From Kumtagia sp963839725 (GTDB lineage: Bacteria > Pseudomonadota > Alphaproteobacteria > Rhizobiales > Rhizobiaceae): DNA of 64,000 nucleotides. Positions 38,474 to 47,161 of this stretch are shown one piece after another. The stretch covers positions 13,201 through 77,200 of the forward strand of contig CAWIWT010000005.1 of the NCBI GenBank assembly GCA_963839725.1, in the 5' to 3' direction. Position numbers and translations under genes: made by a program. The notes below the pieces were generated by a model. The model saw nothing but the letters and a program-made list of their open reading frames with translations. It ran no database searches and was not told where the DNA came from. How positions within the stretch are numbered: the first letter of the stretch is position 1; the number at the start of each line of letters is the position of its first letter.

Positions 38474-38950
38474 CAAACAAGGCGATCACACTTCAGAATA
38501 TTGGATTCCAGCTCGCTTCCCTATACCAACGCCAATCCTGAAAACATTCTCTCAGGTTGTCGCTGCCCCAAGGCCCTGCAATTGCGGGTTTTTCTGGGAG
38601 AACCTTGTGCCCTCGTTGACCGCCATTTGAGCTAATCTCGCTCCCTAAATTCTCCAAACTTTGTGACTACGCAAATCCGACAAGAGGTTCGGTGCCTTTG
38701 ATTTCCCTTGCTTTTTTGCCAGGGAGCTTGTGTCAGTTGGAAACGACTGCCCTGAGATAAAGAACTGAGTTCGAACACCGTCAACTGACGTTCGCAATCA
38801 TCAACGTCGAAGTTGCGCCATTTGAAGGTGCGCGCTCGTGTGAAGTCTGGCCTTCCTCTAGAGTCGCTGACGCTTGTGGTGGCCTCGATGAATCGTCCAC
38901 GGCTTGGTGTGGCGATCCCGTCCTAAGGCTTTATTCGAGATGCCTTGAGT
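38474..38950. other. Convergent intergenic stretch
   Basis: Between the forward permease and the reverse transglutaminase operon. A GCAATTGC-centred palindrome followed by GGGTTTTTCT at about 38574-38595 may act as a terminator. No gene is supported. Confidence 0.4.
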
Positions 38951-39763
38951 TTATTGCAGGCTCGGCACGTCGTAGGTCCAGACGCGAAACGCTTTCAGGA
39001 CGTGTGGGCCGAAAGAATTGATGAGCGGTATGTCGGCCGCGTCGCGGCCCCGCGCGACCACGATTCTTCCGATCCGCGGCGCGTTGTTGCGTGGATCGAA
39101 TGTATGCCATCCACCGTCGAGGAACACCTCGATCCAGGCGCTGAAGTCCATCGGGTCCACCACGGGAACACCGATATCCCCGAGATGGCCGTTGACGTAG
39201 CGAGCGGGAATGTTGAGGCAGCGGCAGAATGTGAGCGCGAGATGCGCGAAGTCGCGACAGACGCCGACGCGCTCGTGGAACGTCTCGAAGGCCGTCCGCG
39301 TCGACCGGGCCTGCAGATAGTCGAAGCGGATGTGGTCATGGACGAAGTCGCAGATCGCCTGCACCCGGCCCCAGCCCGGAGAAGTAGCGCCGAACATGTC
39401 CCATGCGATCTGGCTGAGACGGTCGGTTTCGCAATAGCGGCTGCCCATAAGGTAGACGAGGGAATCGTCCGGCAACTCCGGCACCGGGAGTTCCCGAGCG
39501 CCTGGGAGAACCCTGTCCGGCTTGCCGTCGTCCTCGATCGTGGCGTCGCTCCACATCGTCAGGTCGCCCGCCGGGGCGACAAGCCGCCGGCATCGGTTGC
39601 CGAAAAGATCGCGATAGGTCGATGTCGGAACATCGGGAGTAGTGAATACCGTTTCCGGAACCCGGATATCGGCCGCACGATCGTCGTGGACCGATAGCAG
39701 GCATACCAATGCGGTCGGTTGCTGACAGGTCAGCGTGATCTCATAACCGTAGCGGATCAGCAT
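38951..39763 (-). CDS. Transglutaminase-like cysteine protease-fold protein
   Basis: A 270-residue soluble protein: an N-terminal beta domain, then the transglutaminase core with RTAFETFHERVGVCRDFAHL (catalytic Cys), ARYVNGHLGDIGVP, and WIEVFLDGGWHTFDPRNNAP (catalytic His and Asp). In this bacterial family the role is protease- or ligase-like with unknown substrate. Last gene of an apparent operon, 11 bases after the DUF1488 gene. The frame is intact. Confidence 0.85.
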   Translation of the reverse strand: MLIRYGYEITLTCQQPTALVCLLSVHDDRAADIRVPETVFTTPDVPTSTYRDLFGNRCRRLVAPAGDLTMWSDATIEDDGKPDRVLPGARELPVPELPDDSLVYLMGSRYCETDRLSQIAWDMFGATSPGWGRVQAICDFVHDHIRFDYLQARSTRTAFETFHERVGVCRDFAHLALTFCRCLNIPARYVNGHLGDIGVPVVDPMDFSAWIEVFLDGGWHTFDPRNNAPRIGRIVVARGRDAADIPLINSFGPHVLKAFRVWTYDVPSLQ

Positions 39764-39774
39764 CTGGATCCCGC

Positions 39775-40050
39775 CTACCGGAAATCGGCGGCAGTCAGAG
39801 TGTAGGAGTTGCGCCGGTCGCGAGAATAGACCTCGCGCGCGACATCGTGAATGGACGTGCGCAACGCATCGAAAGCTTTGAGGTACTTCGTCTCCGCCGT
39901 CCCTGTCCTGCGCAGATCGATGTCCGATTTGGCGAGAGCGCCGGCCTCGACGAAGAACCGCACCGCGAACATGCCGTCATGGCCGATGAAACGGACGGCG
40001 TTCCGCGCGTCGTCGAAGCTGCGGCTCGGGTTGGGAAAAGCCAGCGTCAT
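39775..40050 (-). CDS. DUF1488 family protein
   Basis: A 91-residue protein starting MTLAFPNPSRSFDDARNAVR with the family motif FIGHDGMFAVRFFVEAGALA. The ATG overlaps the stop of the upstream gene (ATGA). Function is unknown. It is common in rhizobia, often in stress-type clusters. Confidence 0.8.
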   Translation of the reverse strand: MTLAFPNPSRSFDDARNAVRFIGHDGMFAVRFFVEAGALAKSDIDLRRTGTAETKYLKAFDALRTSIHDVAREVYSRDRRNSYTLTAADFR

Positions 40051-40376
40051 GATAAGTCGACCGCTGTTTCACACGACACAGTCAGGACGGGTGCCGACAG
40101 GCTGCTCCGTTCTCTCTGGCGTCTGGCATTGCGACGGTTGAGGGACAACATGCCCTCGGTTGCGTCCGACCGAGTGAGACCGATCATCGCCTCATCATCG
40201 GCACGCGCCGGAACGCCGCTGAACACGTGATAGACGGTCCAGGAGCGATCCGCTTCGATGCGGCGACCAAATAGATGATCCATAGAGTCGCGTCCTGGCG
40301 CGCCACCCTCGTTTTCCCAGATTCCGATTGCCGCGGCACTCCGTCTCCGCTCCGTTTCGTTGTTGCGTGCATTCAT
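40047..40376 (-). CDS. Hypothetical protein, operon member
   Basis: A 109-residue protein: a basic N-terminal part (MNARNNETERRRSAAAIGIW), then MDHLFGRRIEADRSWTVYHV, GLTRSDATEGMLSLNRRNAR. Both ends are coupled by ATGA overlaps to its neighbours. A conserved rhizobial protein of unknown function. Confidence 0.65.
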   Translation of the reverse strand: MNARNNETERRRSAAAIGIWENEGGAPGRDSMDHLFGRRIEADRSWTVYHVFSGVPARADDEAMIGLTRSDATEGMLSLNRRNARRQRERSSLSAPVLTVSCETAVDLS

Positions 40377-40480
40377 GACTGTGGCCTTCCTTCATTTGTG
40401 GCTTCCGCGCCGAGAACGCGCGAATAGAGCGTTGCGCCGTTCGCATCCCGGGTGCAGTAGAATTCGATCACGATCTTCAT
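40373..40480 (-). CDS. Short coupled ORF at the head of the operon
   Basis: A 35-residue peptide, MKIVIEFYCTRDANGATLYS then RVLGAEATNEG, beginning like a beta strand of a larger family. Its TGA overlaps the next ATG. It may be a truncated protein retained as a translational leader. Confidence 0.5.
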   Translation of the reverse strand: MKIVIEFYCTRDANGATLYSRVLGAEATNEGRPQS

Positions 40481-40565
40481 CGCTTTTGCCGCGCGGGGCG
40501 TTGGTGTCGCCGGCCTGAAGCGCGACTCCGGTAGTTAGCGTGTCAGCTGGAATCGGCGTCCGGAT

Positions 40566-40688
40566 TTACCAGGTGATGCCGAAAAGCGTCGAATAGACGA
40601 TGATGCTGACGGCAATCGTGACGGACACTCTGACGATCAAGCTCTTGTAGTCGTAAAAGTAAAATTGAGCCGGAATATGAGTTTTCAT
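40566..40688 (-). CDS. Small single-pass membrane protein
   Basis: A 40-residue protein from ATG 40688 behind a perfect GGAGG: an aromatic N-terminus (FYFYDYKSL), one membrane helix (VRVSVTIAVSIIVYS) and the end FGITW. The last three residues, ITW, are shared with the 37-residue membrane protein at 41665. Confidence 0.6.
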   Translation of the reverse strand: MKTHIPAQFYFYDYKSLIVRVSVTIAVSIIVYSTLFGITW

Positions 40689-41006
40689 GGCGGCCTCCTT
40701 TGTTTTGTTCGTTATATCGGCCGGAAAATCACCATAGCACAATATGGGCATCAACACTGAATTATTTAGACATTCCTGAACGGGCCCCATAGCGTCCAAG
40801 ACACCGCGGTCATCAGAGGGATATTTCTCTTGGGCCGTTGCAATTAGACTGCAATTGGCGCATATTGTTCGCGTATCGTTCTTTTGGCCAAGCTTGGCTA
40901 TCGCGGCGTCAGAGGCTCTCGACCCGCCAACTCCCCCAAATCCTCGATTTTGAAGGGCTGCGTCGCTTTGCGAGCGCAATGATCGCCCTTTCCAAGGATA
41001 TGCAAA
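40689..41006. other. Divergent intergenic stretch
   Basis: It separates the reverse small membrane-protein gene from the forward pair at 41007-41584 and should hold two promoters. No gene is seen. Confidence 0.4.
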
Positions 41007-41300
41007 ATGAATATCCGCACAAAGCACACGACCGTAACATTCACGGCACCGTTCGCACTGAGCGGCGTGGATGAGATTCAGCCGCCGGGCGACTATGCAA
41101 TCGACGAGGACGAGGAACTGATCGACGGGCTTTCCTGGCTCGCCTATCGGCGCGTCGCGACATTCATTCACCTTCCAGCCATTTCCTCGATCGACGGCCG
41201 AAAGAACCAGCTTGTGGGTATCGACCATTCTGAACTCGAAGGCGCGCTCCGCGAGGATACGGAACAGGCGCGACGCGCAAACGGGAGGATCCAGCAATGA
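41007..41300 (+). CDS. Small conserved hypothetical protein, first of a coupled pair
   Basis: A 97-residue protein, MNIRTKHTTVTFTAPFALSG, DYAIDEDEELIDGLSWLAYR, RVATFIHLPAISS: a beta-rich first part and an acidic helical end. The stop overlaps the next start (ATGA). A family widespread in rhizobia, function unknown. Confidence 0.65.
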   Translation: MNIRTKHTTVTFTAPFALSGVDEIQPPGDYAIDEDEELIDGLSWLAYRRVATFIHLPAISSIDGRKNQLVGIDHSELEGALREDTEQARRANGRIQQ

Positions 41301-41584
41301 ACGTTCATCGCTTCGCCATTGGGCAGTCGGTCAGGCTGAAAGGGGCAGTTGCCATGTCTTTCCAGACCGGTGCCATGTTCAGGATCACCGGGAGAATGCC
41401 TGCAAGGGACTGGTCGCCTCAATACCGGATTAGCGACGACGAGGGACGCCACGAGCGCGTTGCGGAGGAAAACAATCTCGAAAAGGTCTCCGTTGCTCCC
41501 TCTCCAAGGCTCTTGTCGAAGCGAAAGCAGCAGCCCGAAGCAATTACCCATGCGAGGCTGCCGAGTGCCCGAAGGAAACGCTAA
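41297..41584 (+). CDS. Small conserved hypothetical protein, second of a coupled pair
   Basis: A 95-residue protein: MNVHRFAIGQSVRLKGAVAM, FRITGRMPARDWSPQYRISD, EGRHERVAEENNLEKV, an SH3-like beta-barrel pattern, then a basic tail. ATGA overlap with the gene before. Function is unknown. Confidence 0.65.
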   Translation: MNVHRFAIGQSVRLKGAVAMSFQTGAMFRITGRMPARDWSPQYRISDDEGRHERVAEENNLEKVSVAPSPRLLSKRKQQPEAITHARLPSARRKR

Positions 41585-41664
41585 CTGAGATTGATCTTGC
41601 TCTTGATCTCGGACGTTGGACGCAAAGCATTCCGTTAAACTGACTCCTGCAAAAGGCAGTTTTG

Positions 41665-41778
41665 ATGAAATACCTTACATTCTTGGCGACGGAGAGTACC
41701 GTCTCGATTCTAGTTCTCATGCTGGCCGGAACTGTTGGCACTATGCTCTACTTGGCGCTTACAAGCATCACGTGGTAA
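41665..41778 (+). CDS. 37-residue membrane protein, paralogue 1
   Basis: MKYLTFLATESTVSILVLML then a helix to LYLALTSITW. AAAAGG precedes the ATG. It matches the reverse-strand gene at 43208-43321 in length and at 17 of 37 positions, including the start (M-YL--L-TE-T) and the end (G--LYL-L-SI). One membrane helix. Function is unknown. Confidence 0.65.
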   Translation: MKYLTFLATESTVSILVLMLAGTVGTMLYLALTSITW

Positions 41779-41894
41779 TAGTGCAAGTGCGAGGCGTCGA
41801 ATCGCGCTCGAGACGCCGCACAGGCGAGATAAACGTTCGCGCCGGCGCGGCGACGAGAAATTAGCCGAAGACTGCCATGTTTGGGAGGGATCCG

Positions 41895-42164
41895 ATGAAG
41901 CATTCTTGGATCGGCAATGTAGTATATGTGTGCCTATTTTTCATACCGTTTGTCGCTGTTGTATGCTTTGACTTCCCAAAACTAAAAGAGACTGAAGTCT
42001 ATCCTAAAATTGGTATTGAAATTGAATAGTATCCCTCCTATGCTATTCTGCCAGGCTCCAATAAGCCGGGCTACATAATGCCATGTGATATCCCATCGGG
42101 TGACTGCGACTCGTTTATCGACGAAGAATTAGACAAGGCTCAGAGTCCTTGGCGTCGCCGCTGA
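41895..42164 (+). pseudogene. Small membrane protein gene with an in-frame TAG
   Basis: GGGAGGG lies 5 bases before ATG 41895. The frame encodes a membrane helix (VVYVCLFFIPFVAVVCF) and ETEVYPKIGIEIE, then TAG at 42027. The same frame continues YPSYAILPGSNKPGYIMPCD and DEELDKAQSPWRRR to TGA 42162. A 44-residue protein may be made, or the TAG interrupts an 89-residue one. The region is less GC-rich than its surroundings. Confidence 0.5.
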
Positions 42165-42403
42165 CTGAAGACCTCGAAGCCGTGACGCGCCGACAGTCAG
42201 GAACGCTAGGCGCCCTTGAGACTGTCGGCACCGACGTCGAAAAGCGCAGCACTCGCGCAGCCGGGCGCTTTATGGCAGACCGGGGGGCGCCTTGTGTGCC
42301 TGCCGCCTTTTGTGATGCATGAGCCTACTTCCATCGCAGCCGCCGGTTACCCCTAATCTCCAAATTGATCAAACGGCACTTGGTCTCTAGCCAGCTAGAT
42401 GTC

Positions 42404-42478
42404 GCGCTCGTAGCTCAACAGGATAGAGCCCAACAAGGTCTCGGGCAGATGCAGGTTCGAGCCCTACCGAGTGCACCA
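42404..42478 (+). tRNA. tRNA-Arg-like sequence with a broken anticodon arm (tRNA pseudogene)
   Basis: 75 bases ending CCA. The acceptor arms GCGCTCG and CGAGTGC pair at all seven positions (one G-U). The D arm GCTC-AACAGGATA-GAGC is complete. The T arm GCAGG-TTCGAGC-CCTAC has one mismatch. The expected anticodon arm (CAACA/GGGCA) cannot pair, so no functional tRNA is expected. The frame of the arms fits rhizobial tRNA-Arg. Confidence 0.6.
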
Positions 42479-42568
42479 AGATTTTCTTGGTTGGAGCGCG
42501 GTATGAACTAACCGAGCTTCCGAAGCGCAGGGACGAGCCACTTTGCGGCAAGGTGCTCTGGCTCCGAG

Positions 42569-42814
42569 TCATCGGCCGCCAACAGGCGATACGCGAACGA
42601 AATTCGCCAGCTCCACGCGACTGGTGATGTCGAGCTTGTCGTAGATCGACTGAAGATGGATTTTCACGGTTCCCGGCGAATGCCTTGCTTGGCGCCGATC
42701 TCCTTCGTTCGCCATCTCGAGCTTGGCGATCTCGAGTTCGCGTGACGTTAGGCTGGATAACGTGCCGCCGACGAGCTGGGCGGACTGGTTCAGGCGCGCC
42801 AGTGTTTCCGCCAC
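42569..42814 (-). pseudogene. LuxR/FixJ-type helix-turn-helix, truncated
   Basis: GTG 42814 gives ARLNQSAQLVGGTLSSLTSR then ELEIAKL and GTVKIHLQSIYDKLDITSRV, a GerE DNA-binding domain. The turn region is corrupted (MANEGDRRQARHSP where a normal helix 2 would be) and the receiver domain is missing. Probably a relic of a NarL/FixJ response regulator. Confidence 0.65.
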
Positions 42815-43207
42815 TCCTTTCCGCTTGCGCAGAATTGAAGGTATTCAACGACGATGCAATTCGTCGCCCGGCGACGCGCCAAGTATAAGTACCTCAGCTA
42901 CGAAAAAACGTCCCAAATAGACAAGCAAGTGGAGAGCAAAGTTCGGGCCGAATATGTGCGCAATATCCAACGCTGGATTGTTGACTCCAGAATTACTGCG
43001 TCTATTTGTGTAAACTAGCCACACCGCTGTTGCTGGGAACGAAGGCAAGATCTGCGCGATAGGAGGGGCCCGCTCCTAAAAGCAGAACGCTCATGACGAG
43101 GTAGACCGCCGACCACTGACGACTGTCTCGGCGGAGGCCGTCACCGAGGCCGGGATATTCGACGGCACTGCAAAAAAAATTGGCGACAACAGCACAAGCG
43201 AAAGCAG
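42815..43207. other. Stretch without a supported gene
   Basis: It includes a 54-codon forward frame (42854-43018) with no ribosome site and no family match. Composition is mixed. Confidence 0.35.
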
Positions 43208-43321
43208 TCAATATTTGATGCTGCTCAGAACCAGGTAGAGGATGCTGCCGGTGACCACGAAAAGCAGAAGCATCAGGAGCCAGGCGGTCGGCTCTGTCGG
43301 CAGGCGATCGAGATATCTCAT
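43208..43321 (-). CDS. 37-residue membrane protein, paralogue 2
   Basis: MRYLDRLPTEPTAWLLMLLL then a helix to LYLVLSSIKY. GAGG lies upstream of ATG 43321. Same length as the protein at 41665 and identical at 17 of 37 positions, which argues that both are real genes. Confidence 0.65.
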   Translation of the reverse strand: MRYLDRLPTEPTAWLLMLLLFVVTGSILYLVLSSIKY

Positions 43322-43425
43322 GGGTAGGGCCTCTTCATCGCAAGGATCGCGGATGAGCCGCCGTCGGCTCGCACCGCTCCAGAGCGCAACGCCCTTGAAG
43401 TAGGGCGATGCTGTAGACGATACGT

Positions 43426-43599
43426 CTAATCTTTAAGCAGCCGCTTATCGTCTGGCTTCTGAAGGTCGAGGCGGCGCGCCGCCTCGGTATCCGATTGCCG
43501 ATGCTTTTCAGCCGCAGCCTTTCGAATCTGTTCAAAGCGGTTGTCTTCGACGTCCTTAGCCGAAGGCTGAATTTCGGCTTTCTTCCCATAATTGATCAT
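43426..43599 (-). CDS. Small charged protein
   Basis: A 57-residue protein, MINYGKKAEIQPSAKDVEDN, RFEQIRKAAAEKHRQSDTEA, ending KPDDKRLLKD. AAGGAG precedes ATG 43599. Probably helical. It sits between heat-shock genes and small membrane-protein genes. The family is not recognised. Confidence 0.55.
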   Translation of the reverse strand: MINYGKKAEIQPSAKDVEDNRFEQIRKAAAEKHRQSDTEAARRLDLQKPDDKRLLKD

Positions 43600-43649
43600 T
43601 CATGTGCTCCTTGTTGTGAACCAATGAATTAGTAGGAATGCCATCGGCA

Positions 43650-44042
43650 TCAGGTGGCCAAGGCGACCGCGCAGCTCTCTGCGGCGTTCGTATCAGGGGA
43701 TTTCTGCCCCGGCATGGTCGCCCAGCCGCCGGCCTCGATAAACTGGCGCTTCTTATAGCTATCGGCCAGAGCCAGGAATTCGACGCGTTTTGCAGCGGCG
43801 TCAGGAGCCGTATTGAAGCGGTCGACGCAGATCAAAGACGCAAGTTCGCCATGCGCTGTCTTTCCAGCGGCTGCGGCGATATTGCTCGAAGTGCCGCCGG
43901 TGACCCAGCCGCCCCAGCTGAACCCGACAAACATTGTGGCTGCTGCTGTGCCAACGCAGGCCCAGATGAGCAGGGACTTTGTTGGCTGATAGTTTTCCCA
44001 TCGTCTCGACAGAGACGGCTTGCTGCTCGCTTGAACGGTCAT
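43650..44042 (-). CDS. Small inner-membrane/periplasmic protein
   Basis: A 130-residue protein: basic start, RRWENYQPTKSLLIWACVGT, a membrane helix AAATMFVGFSWGGWVTGG, then a periplasmic helical domain with two Cys (LICVDRF, AESCAVALA) that could form a disulfide, and FIEAGGWATMPG. This pattern recurs in rhizobial genomes; function is unknown. Confidence 0.7.
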   Translation of the reverse strand: MTVQASSKPSLSRRWENYQPTKSLLIWACVGTAAATMFVGFSWGGWVTGGTSSNIAAAAGKTAHGELASLICVDRFNTAPDAAAKRVEFLALADSYKKRQFIEAGGWATMPGQKSPDTNAAESCAVALAT

Positions 44043-44100
44043 TGCAATAGTCCTTCCTGGTTATGCCGGGATCGGCAATGCGTTTTGCTGGTGGAGAGGC

Positions 44101-45736
44101 TTAGTAGCCCATTCCGCCCATACCTCCTGCGCCGCCTGTGGCGGGCGCATCCTTCTGCGGGATTTCCGCGATCATTGCTTCCGCGGTGATCAGGAGAGCG
44201 GCGATGGAGCCGGCGTCCTGCAAGGCGGTGCGGACGACTTTGGCGGGGTCGACGATGCCGGCCTTGATCATGTCGACATAAGTTTCGGTCTGGGCGTCGA
44301 ACCCCTGATTGACATCCTTGCCGCCGATCAATTTGCCGACGACGATGGAGCCCTCAACGCCGGAGTTCTCGACGATCTGCCGGATGGGGGCTTCGAGCGC
44401 TCTCATGACGATCGAAATACCCGCCGTGACGTCCGCGTTTGCTCCAGTAAGCGCTGTCAAAGCTGCCTTGGCGCGCAGAAGCGCCACACCTCCACCGGGA
44501 ACGATACCTTCCTCAACCGCCGCACGGGTGGCGTTCAGGGCATCGTCGATGCGGTCCTTCTTTTCTTTCACTTCGGTCTCGGTGGCACCGCCGACGCGGA
44601 TAACCGCAACGCCGCCTGCTAGCTTGGCGAGACGCTCCTGCAGCTTCTCCTTGTCGTAATCCGAGGTGGTCTCCTCGATCTGCGCCTTGATCTGGGCGAC
44701 GCGCGCTTGGATGGTCGCCTTGTCGCCCGAACCATCGATAATGGTGGTCGTGTCCTTCTCGATGACGATGCGCTTTGCGCGTCCAAGCATGTCGATGGTC
44801 ACGTTTTCGAGCTTGATGCCGAGATCCTCGGAAATGAGCTGTCCGGCTGACAGGATGGCGATGTCTTCAAGCATTGCCTTGCGGCGGTCGCCGAAGCCCG
44901 GCGCCTTGACGGCTGCCACTTTCAATCCGCCGCGCAGCTTGTTGACCACAAGAGTGGCCAGCGCTTCGCCTTCGACATCCTCGGAGATGATCGCCAGCGG
45001 CTTGCCCGCTCTGCACCACGGCCTCCAGGATCGGCAGCAGGGCCTGCAGATTGCCGAGCTTCTTCTCGTGGATGAGGATGTAGGCGTCCTCCAGTTCCAC
45101 GCGCATCTTTTCGGTGTTGGTGACGAAGTAGGGTGACAGATAGCCGCGGTCGAACTGCATGCCTTCGACGACTTCGAGCTCGGTTTCGGCGGTCTTGGCC
45201 TCCTCGACGGTGATCACGCCTTCATTGCCGACCTTCTTCATGGCCTTGGCGATCATATCGCCGACCGAAGCGTCGCCATTGGCGGCAATCGTCCCAACCT
45301 GGGCGATCTCGTCCGACGACTTCACTTTCTTTGCCCGCGCCTGAATGTCCTTGACGACCGCAGCCACAGCCAGGTCGATGCCGCGCTTGAGGTCCATCGG
45401 GTTCATGCCGGCCGCGACAAATTTTATGCCTTCGCGCAGGATCGAGGCTGCGAGCACCGTCGCGGTGGTGGTGCCGTCCCCGGCGAGGTCGTTGGTCTTC
45501 GACGCGACTTCGCGCACCATTTGCGCGCCCATATTCTCGAACTTGTCCTCAAGCTCAATTTCCTTGGCGACGGTGACGCCGTCCTTGGTGATGCGCGGCG
45601 CGCCGTAGGCCTTGTTTAAGATGACATTGCGGCCCTTCGGGCCGAGCGTCACCTTGACCGCGTTGTTGAGGATTTCAACGCCGCGAAGCATGTGGTCACG
45701 GGCGTCGGTGGAGAATTTGATTTCTTTGGCAGACAT
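44101..45736 (-). pseudogene. groEL: Chaperonin GroEL, one single-base frameshift
   Basis: A full-length 60-kDa chaperonin. It starts MSAKEIKFSTDARDHMLRGV, with the ATP motif LGPKGRNVILNKAYGAPRIT and GDGTTTATVLAASIL, and ends GGAGGMGGMGY. One extra G at 45005-45007 (GGG for GG on the coding strand) shifts the frame at codon ~243. The protein is otherwise complete, so this may be a sequence error. It follows groES and shares its CIRCE operator. Rhizobia often carry several groESL copies. Confidence 0.92.
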
Positions 45737-45786
45737 GATTTTCGTCCAGTTCGGTCTTGAGATGCGGATCGGAGATTGAGCCTCGG

Positions 45787-46100
45787 TCAGGCGGCTTTCT
45801 TGGCCGCTTGGGCCTTTCGACGATGCCCAAGATGTCGGCCTCCTTCATGATTAGAAGGTCTTCGCCATTGAGCTTCACTTCGGTGCCGGACCATTTGCCG
45901 AACAGGATGAGGTCGCCGGCCTTGACGTCGAGCGGGATCAGCTTGCCGCTTTCATCGCGTGCACCGGGGCCGACGGCGATCACCTCGCCTTCCTGCGGCT
46001 TTTCCTTCGCTGTGTCGGGAATGATTATCCCGCCCTTGGATTTGATATCGCCTTCCGCGCGTCGGATGACGACGCGGTCGTGAAGAGGCCGGAATTTCAT
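45787..46100 (-). pseudogene. groES: Co-chaperonin GroES, frameshift near the end
   Basis: MKFRPLHDRVVIRRAEGDIK, GGIIIPDTAKEKPQEGEVIA, ILFGKWSGTEVKLNGEDLLI, MKEADILGIVE: the complete 10-kDa chaperonin with its mobile loop. The usual end KAQAAKKAA is reached if one A is restored at 45815-45817. As given, the frame runs on into groEL. First gene of the groESL operon. Confidence 0.92.
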
Positions 46101-46154
46101 TGGGTTCTTTCTGCGGCCGGCGCATAGGGCGGCCACACCGCTTACATACACCCG

Positions 46155-46181
46155 TTGGCACTCGAATGATAGGAGTGCCAA
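46155..46181 (-). promoter_or_regulatory. CIRCE operator (HrcA site) upstream of groESL
   Basis: TTGGCACTC, nine bases, GAGTGCCAA: a perfect inverted repeat of the CIRCE type (consensus TTAGCACTC-N9-GAGTGCTAA), 54 bases upstream of groES. It predicts repression by HrcA with release on heat shock. Confidence 0.92.
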
Positions 46182-46350
46182 AAGATATTTATCTCTACGA
46201 AAAAATATTCAAAAGGTATGATATCGTTTGATAGTGATAAAAAGCTGATCAATATTACGGACGCTGAAAAATTGATTTCTTGTGCTGCAAGTCACCATTT
46301 GCTATTTTGTATCAGTATATTTTGCATGAAATGAGGAAGGAGCACATTTC

Positions 46351-46536
46351 GTGGCCGAAAGCAGAGAAATTATTATGGAAGGGCCGAACCGTGCTTTCTT
46401 GAGGCGCAGAATAAGAGCGGATTGGCAGAAGGCGAGGGTTGAATACCAGACCGAGGCGAAACTGAGAGCCGTGAAGACGGCCAGGCTGCGAGAGCTGCGG
46501 CTTGCCAAAGACGAGGCAGAGCGCGCCGCCGAGTAA
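46351..46536 (+). CDS. Small basic helical protein
   Basis: GTG 46351 behind AGGAGC starts MAESREIIMEGPNRAFLRRR, 61 residues rich in Arg, Ala and Glu and probably a single long helix. Divergent from groES. The family is not recognised. Confidence 0.55.
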   Translation: MAESREIIMEGPNRAFLRRRIRADWQKARVEYQTEAKLRAVKTARLRELRLAKDEAERAAE

Positions 46537-46559
46537 CCGAAGCCTGACGCACCAAAGAA

Positions 46560-46726
46560 GAAACGGGCGTCGCACCGGTAGCGGCCGCAAGACCGGGCAA
46601 CGCGGGCATCAGCTGATCACCCTCAAAGTCGTTCTGCCCGCAGCCGAAGAACCGGCACTGGCCGCGTTCCTGGAAACTTGGCATCCCAGAAACCCGCAGG
46701 ACCCGCGCAAGGAGTTGGTCCCATGA
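46560..46726 (+). pseudogene. CbpA/DnaJ-type co-chaperone, C-terminal fragment
   Basis: QRGHQLITLKVVLPAAEEPA then LAAFLETWHPRNPQDPRKEL is the end of the second substrate-binding domain of CbpA. The J-domain and first substrate domain are missing. Its stop overlaps the cbpM start (ATGA), the usual cbpA-cbpM arrangement. Confidence 0.7.
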
Positions 46727-47067
46727 TGCGCGTCGATGACCTTGTCGCGGCGATAGCTGCTCTGCAACGCGGCGGTCTCGAAGACTGGATCCGCGAGGAA
46801 CTGATCGTGCCGCGGCAGGAAGCCGGAGCACCGCTTTTCTCCGATATGGAATATGCACGCGTCCGCCTCATCTCCACGTTGCACTATGAGCTCGAGATCG
46901 ACGCGGACACCCTACCGGTCGTTCTTTCGCTGATCGACCAGCTTTACGACACCCGGCAGAAGTTGCTGTTGCTGACCACCGCCGTGGTCGCACAGGACAA
47001 GACGGTTCAGGAAGCGATCATCGGCGCCATGGAGCGGATGGCCGGTCGTGCAGGGCCGACGGACTGA
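46723..47067 (+). CDS. cbpM: Chaperone modulator CbpM
   Basis: A 114-residue MerR-like helical protein. DDLVAAIAALQRGGLEDWIR, RVRLISTLHYELEIDADTLP and VVLSLIDQLYDTRQKLLLL match CbpM, which binds and inhibits the J-domain of CbpA. Translational coupling to the cbpA tail supports the call. With cbpA truncated, its partner must be encoded elsewhere or it is idle. The frame is intact. Confidence 0.85.
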   Translation: MMRVDDLVAAIAALQRGGLEDWIREELIVPRQEAGAPLFSDMEYARVRLISTLHYELEIDADTLPVVLSLIDQLYDTRQKLLLLTTAVVAQDKTVQEAIIGAMERMAGRAGPTD

Positions 47068-47161
47068 AGAATGGCGAACTGAAAGCGCCTTCGACGCGGC
47101 TACCGGTCCCGATCTTCGTTTTGGATGGGAACCCTCATTCTCACTCAGCTTGGAAGCCTCT

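Noticed and set aside
42854..43018. 54-codon forward ORF
   Set aside because: No ribosome-binding site, no family and no paralogue. It may be a fragment of a protein gene but cannot be supported.
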